NCBI RefSeq assembly: GCF_029910535.1
Contig: NZ_CP069362.1
Span: 1,364,001 to 1,428,000, forward strand
Direction: 5' to 3'
From: Marinitoga aeolica
Lineage (GTDB): Bacteria; Thermotogota; Thermotogae; Petrotogales; Petrotogaceae
DNA: 64,000 nucleotides
Shown piece after piece: positions 61,443-64,000 of the stretch (positions are counted from its first letter, which is position 1; each line of letters starts with the position of its first letter). A program made the translations under genes and the position numbers. The notes below the pieces were generated by a model. The model did no database searches. It saw nothing but the letters and a program-made list of their open reading frames with translations, and was not told the origin of the DNA.

Positions 61443-62642
61443 ATGGCCTTATTAAAAGGTATTGATGGCTCGTACTTTGAGTTAAGTCCACGGGTAATAA
61501 AAAAATTCTGGTTTGCTGATTCAATAGATGAAGATGTTGAAGAAAAATATATATTTGAAATAAAAGCGAAAACAGGAGACTTTATATGGAAACCGAATGA
61601 ATTCAGTGTTGAATTAGCTGATTCTATTGATGTAGAGCTGGAATATATCCCAACACTTTTGACTATATTCAGATTAAATAAATATTTCAATAATAGAATG
61701 AAAAGTATTTTTTCTTTTCTTTCTACAGATTCTTTGATGTTAACAGAAAACATTATCAGTCAGGAATTAATGGTTTATACTATTAATGAAAGTGTGGATT
61801 TTTCAGCAGTATATATAAATAAAGCAGGAAGATATTATGAACATCATTTTATTTTTTCAAGATATGATTATCAAAGCATATTTGATGTAAATATAAAAAC
61901 TACAATGACAGAAATAAAAAGGTTTTATAAAAACCTTATAAATGAATTTAATAAGTTTAGATTAAATGTTTTACCAGAAATAATAAACCAGGAGGCATTT
62001 TTAAAACACGTATCCGAAAGAATTAAAGTTGTGAACTATAATGAATTAAAAAATATTGAAGATAATATATTTCAATTATATAATGTTAATAATTTAAATA
62101 ATAGTATGTCTTTAAGTAATTCAGATGAAGCTCTTAAAGCATTTACTAATTTTATAGCTGAAATGAGAAAACAAAAAGATGTTGAAAATGATGATGTGGA
62201 TATAGAAATATTTATGGAAGAAGATGAAGAAAATGATGAAAATGAAACATTATGGGAAATAATAGACGAAATAGAAGAAGAAATAAAAAATATGTTAGAG
62301 GGTGAAGAAACAGAAGAAGATTTTATTTTAACAAAAGAAGAAAAATTGGAAAGTATATATAATGAAATACAAAAGAGTTATGAAGTATTTAATAAAAAAG
62401 TTTTAGATGAGGATGAAAAGAGTAAGGAAGAAAAATTAATAAAAAGCTTAATTCTAATATATGGAATAGAAACAATTTATGAATTAAAAGAGAGGCTAAA
62501 AAAAGATTTTAAAAACATTAATTTAGAAAAAATAATAGAAGAATATTTAAAAAATTCAGATGAAGGAATTATTATGGAATATAAAAAATGGTATAAAAAA
62601 ATAATGAAAAAATTAGGAAAGAATTTAAATCAAATAACATAA
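61443..62642 (+). CDS. Acidic coiled-coil protein, unknown function
   Basis: 399 residues, cytoplasmic, no signal peptide. The N-terminal 200 residues look alpha/beta; a very acidic stretch (about 240-300, VDIEIFMEEDEENDENETLW and EEEIKNMLEGEETEED) leads to a helical, Lys/Glu-rich C-terminus. No family recognised. TGGAGG precedes the ATG at 61443. It is last in the dehydratase-transferase unit (13 bases after the transferase stop), so it may be involved in envelope glycan assembly, but nothing in the sequence proves that. Confidence 0.6.
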   Translation: MALLKGIDGSYFELSPRVIKKFWFADSIDEDVEEKYIFEIKAKTGDFIWKPNEFSVELADSIDVELEYIPTLLTIFRLNKYFNNRMKSIFSFLSTDSLMLTENIISQELMVYTINESVDFSAVYINKAGRYYEHHFIFSRYDYQSIFDVNIKTTMTEIKRFYKNLINEFNKFRLNVLPEIINQEAFLKHVSERIKVVNYNELKNIEDNIFQLYNVNNLNNSMSLSNSDEALKAFTNFIAEMRKQKDVENDDVDIEIFMEEDEENDENETLWEIIDEIEEEIKNMLEGEETEEDFILTKEEKLESIYNEIQKSYEVFNKKVLDEDEKSKEEKLIKSLILIYGIETIYELKERLKKDFKNINLEKIIEEYLKNSDEGIIMEYKKWYKKIMKKLGKNLNQIT

Positions 62643-62670
62643 ACCCGGATTTTATTCTGGGTTTATTTTA
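62641..62670 (+). terminator. Terminator before pckA
   Basis: TAAACCC (62641-62647) pairs with GGGTTTA (62660-62666), extended by two further pairs, then TTTTATTTTG. Confidence 0.75.
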
Positions 62671-62702
62671 TTTTGATAAATTTTTCACAGGGGGTATGAA
62701 AA

Positions 62703-64000
62703 TTGGCAACCAAGAGTTTCTTCACAAAAGATGAGATAACCTATACAAATCCTATTTTTTCAAGAATCAGAACAACTATTGAAACTGCTTTCTACCGAAA
62801 TAATGTAATAAAGGTAGATTCGCCTAAGGAGGCTTATAAACTTGCTAAAAATTCACCGGGAACAATAGTTACGGATATAAATGTTTATAAGCCTGAACTA
62901 TTAGCCTTAGACGAAGGGACAAAGATATTGATATTTAATGATGGAGCAGTTACTGGAAGATATGCAGCTGGAAGGAGAATCGTTGGAGAACCTGGTGTTG
63001 ATGAGAATAAGTATGCTGAAATCATTAGAGAAGCAGTATATAATACCAGATACAAAAAAATGTATCATGCTATATCATTTACAGGGCTGCATGAAGATTT
63101 TATAGTAAAAAATCATTTGTTGATTCCAGAAGGACATGAAAATATTTTATATAATTGGTTATTAAACTTCCAACCATTTACTGTTGATTTTGTAAGAATA
63201 TATGAAAAATCAAGAATATTAAATGAAGGAGATATTTATATATTTTCGGATCCTGATTGGAAACATCCAGATTTCCCATTAGGATTATCATTTTTTGATC
63301 CGCAACACAATTGTGCTGCAATACTCGGGATGAGGTATTTTGGAGAATTTAAAAAGGGTACATTAACATTAGGATGGGGAACTGCAAATAGGAATGGATA
63401 TGCTTCCTGTCATGGCGGGTTAAAAAAATATACTTTAAAAGATAATGAAAGTTATGTAGCTGCATTTTTTGGTTTATCAGGTTCAGGCAAATCCACATTA
63501 ACTCATGCAAAACATAATGGTAAATATGATATAACAGTATTGCATGACGATGCATTTATTATCTCTATGGCAGATGGGTCTACAATATCATTAGAGCCAT
63601 CATATTTTGATAAAACAGCAGATTATCCAGTAAATTCAGAAGATAATAAATACTTATTGACAATACAGAATTGTGGAGCTACGCTTGATGAAGAAGGTAG
63701 GGTTATTTCGGTAACGGAAGATATTAGAAATGGCAACGGGAGAGCTTTAAAGTCAAAATTATGGTCACCAAATAGGGTTTATAAAATTGAAGAGCCAATA
63801 AATGCTATATTCTGGTTGATGAAGGATCCTGTATTACCGCCAATATTAAAAATAAATGATCCAATTTTAGCATCTACACTTGGTGCAACATTAGCTACAA
63901 AAAGGACATCGGCGGAAAAATTAGCAGAAGGTGTGGATCCAAATGCATTGGTATTTGAACCATATGCAAATCCATTTAGGACATATCCGTTATCAGATGA
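62703..64000 (+). CDS. pckA: Phosphoenolpyruvate carboxykinase (ATP)-like, cut by the window end
   Basis: Frame open from a TTG at 62703 (AGGGGG eight bases upstream) to the end of the window, 432 codons, 3' end missing. An ATG at 62697 is in another frame and stops after 12 codons. The start reads MATKSFFTKDEITYTNPIFS. The PEPCK phosphate-binding loop is present as FGLSGSGKSTLTHAK near residue 263, followed by LHDDAFIISMADGS for metal and nucleotide binding. It interconverts oxaloacetate and phosphoenolpyruvate with ATP/ADP. The motifs differ from the classical GTGKTTLS and GDDEHGW forms, so it belongs to a divergent branch. Confidence 0.82.
   Translation, partial: MATKSFFTKDEITYTNPIFSRIRTTIETAFYRNNVIKVDSPKEAYKLAKNSPGTIVTDINVYKPELLALDEGTKILIFNDGAVTGRYAAGRRIVGEPGVDENKYAEIIREAVYNTRYKKMYHAISFTGLHEDFIVKNHLLIPEGHENILYNWLLNFQPFTVDFVRIYEKSRILNEGDIYIFSDPDWKHPDFPLGLSFFDPQHNCAAILGMRYFGEFKKGTLTLGWGTANRNGYASCHGGLKKYTLKDNESYVAAFFGLSGSGKSTLTHAKHNGKYDITVLHDDAFIISMADGSTISLEPSYFDKTADYPVNSEDNKYLLTIQNCGATLDEEGRVISVTEDIRNGNGRALKSKLWSPNRVYKIEEPINAIFWLMKDPVLPPILKINDPILASTLGATLATKRTSAEKLAEGVDPNALVFEPYANPFRTYPLSD

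Overview
The window is AT-rich, gene-dense bacterial DNA that looks like a fermentative, flagellated, thermophilic member of the Thermotogota. The closest match I can suggest from memory is Petrotogales, in particular Marinitoga. This rests on a family-4 alpha-glucosidase very like Thermotoga AglA, a SpoVS gene in a non-sporulating setting, secreted beta-barrel proteins ending in Phe (an outer 'toga'), a lipoprotein GH57 amylase, ferredoxin-dependent oxoacid metabolism and many two-TM chemoreceptors. No rRNA, tRNA or CRISPR array was recognised. Many promoters are near-consensus TTGACA-N17-TATAAT, and most operons end in clear intrinsic terminators.

Layout. 1-8.3 kb: 5'-truncated beta-helix surface protein, manC, MATE pump, pgeF, MFS transporter, HD-GYP protein and an unlisted 53-residue secreted peptide. 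8.3-12.2 kb: a TPR/HTH regulator with aglA and manA. 12.3-16.8 kb: Na+ decarboxylase beta subunit with a lone ferredoxin and 2-oxoacid oxidoreductase alpha subunit, spoVS, a DUF1385 protein and rpsO with a structured leader. 16.8-20.1 kb: a diguanylate cyclase paired with a solute-binding protein, a palindromic element, hsp20. 20.4-24.8 kb: a Na+-NQR-type operon (BCDEF, no A) ending in a conserved small protein. 24.8-27 kb: repeats, a GlpA-like dehydrogenase and a second copy of the palindromic element inside a duplicated terminator. 27-31 kb: secreted GH57 amylase/pullulanase. 31-40 kb: panC with a divergent chemoreceptor/CheW pair, flagellin, a large lipoprotein and a canonical MCP. 40-44.3 kb: an AsnA-like synthetase behind an asparagine-rich leader peptide and attenuator, then mutL, rlmB, mrnC. 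44.4-49.4 kb: a SiaABC-type phosphatase/kinase/phosphoprotein switch joined to a CheA-like kinase and a response regulator. 50.5-54.7 kb: a starch-binding lipoprotein and outer-membrane barrel operon. 54.8-64 kb: L7Ae protein, infB, a UDP-sugar dehydratase/aminotransferase/lipid-carrier glycosylation cluster, and pckA cut by the right edge.

How the parts connect. The 27-31 kb amylase, the 50.5-54.7 kb envelope operon and aglA together suggest binding of starch at the toga, hydrolysis outside, passage through barrels, and cleavage inside. OadB, KorDA and the NQR-type complex point to sodium-based energy conservation. The items I consider most worth following up are the asparagine leader-peptide attenuator, the covarying palindromic element that duplicated a terminator, the Sia/CheA hybrid operon and the starch-binding barrel operon.
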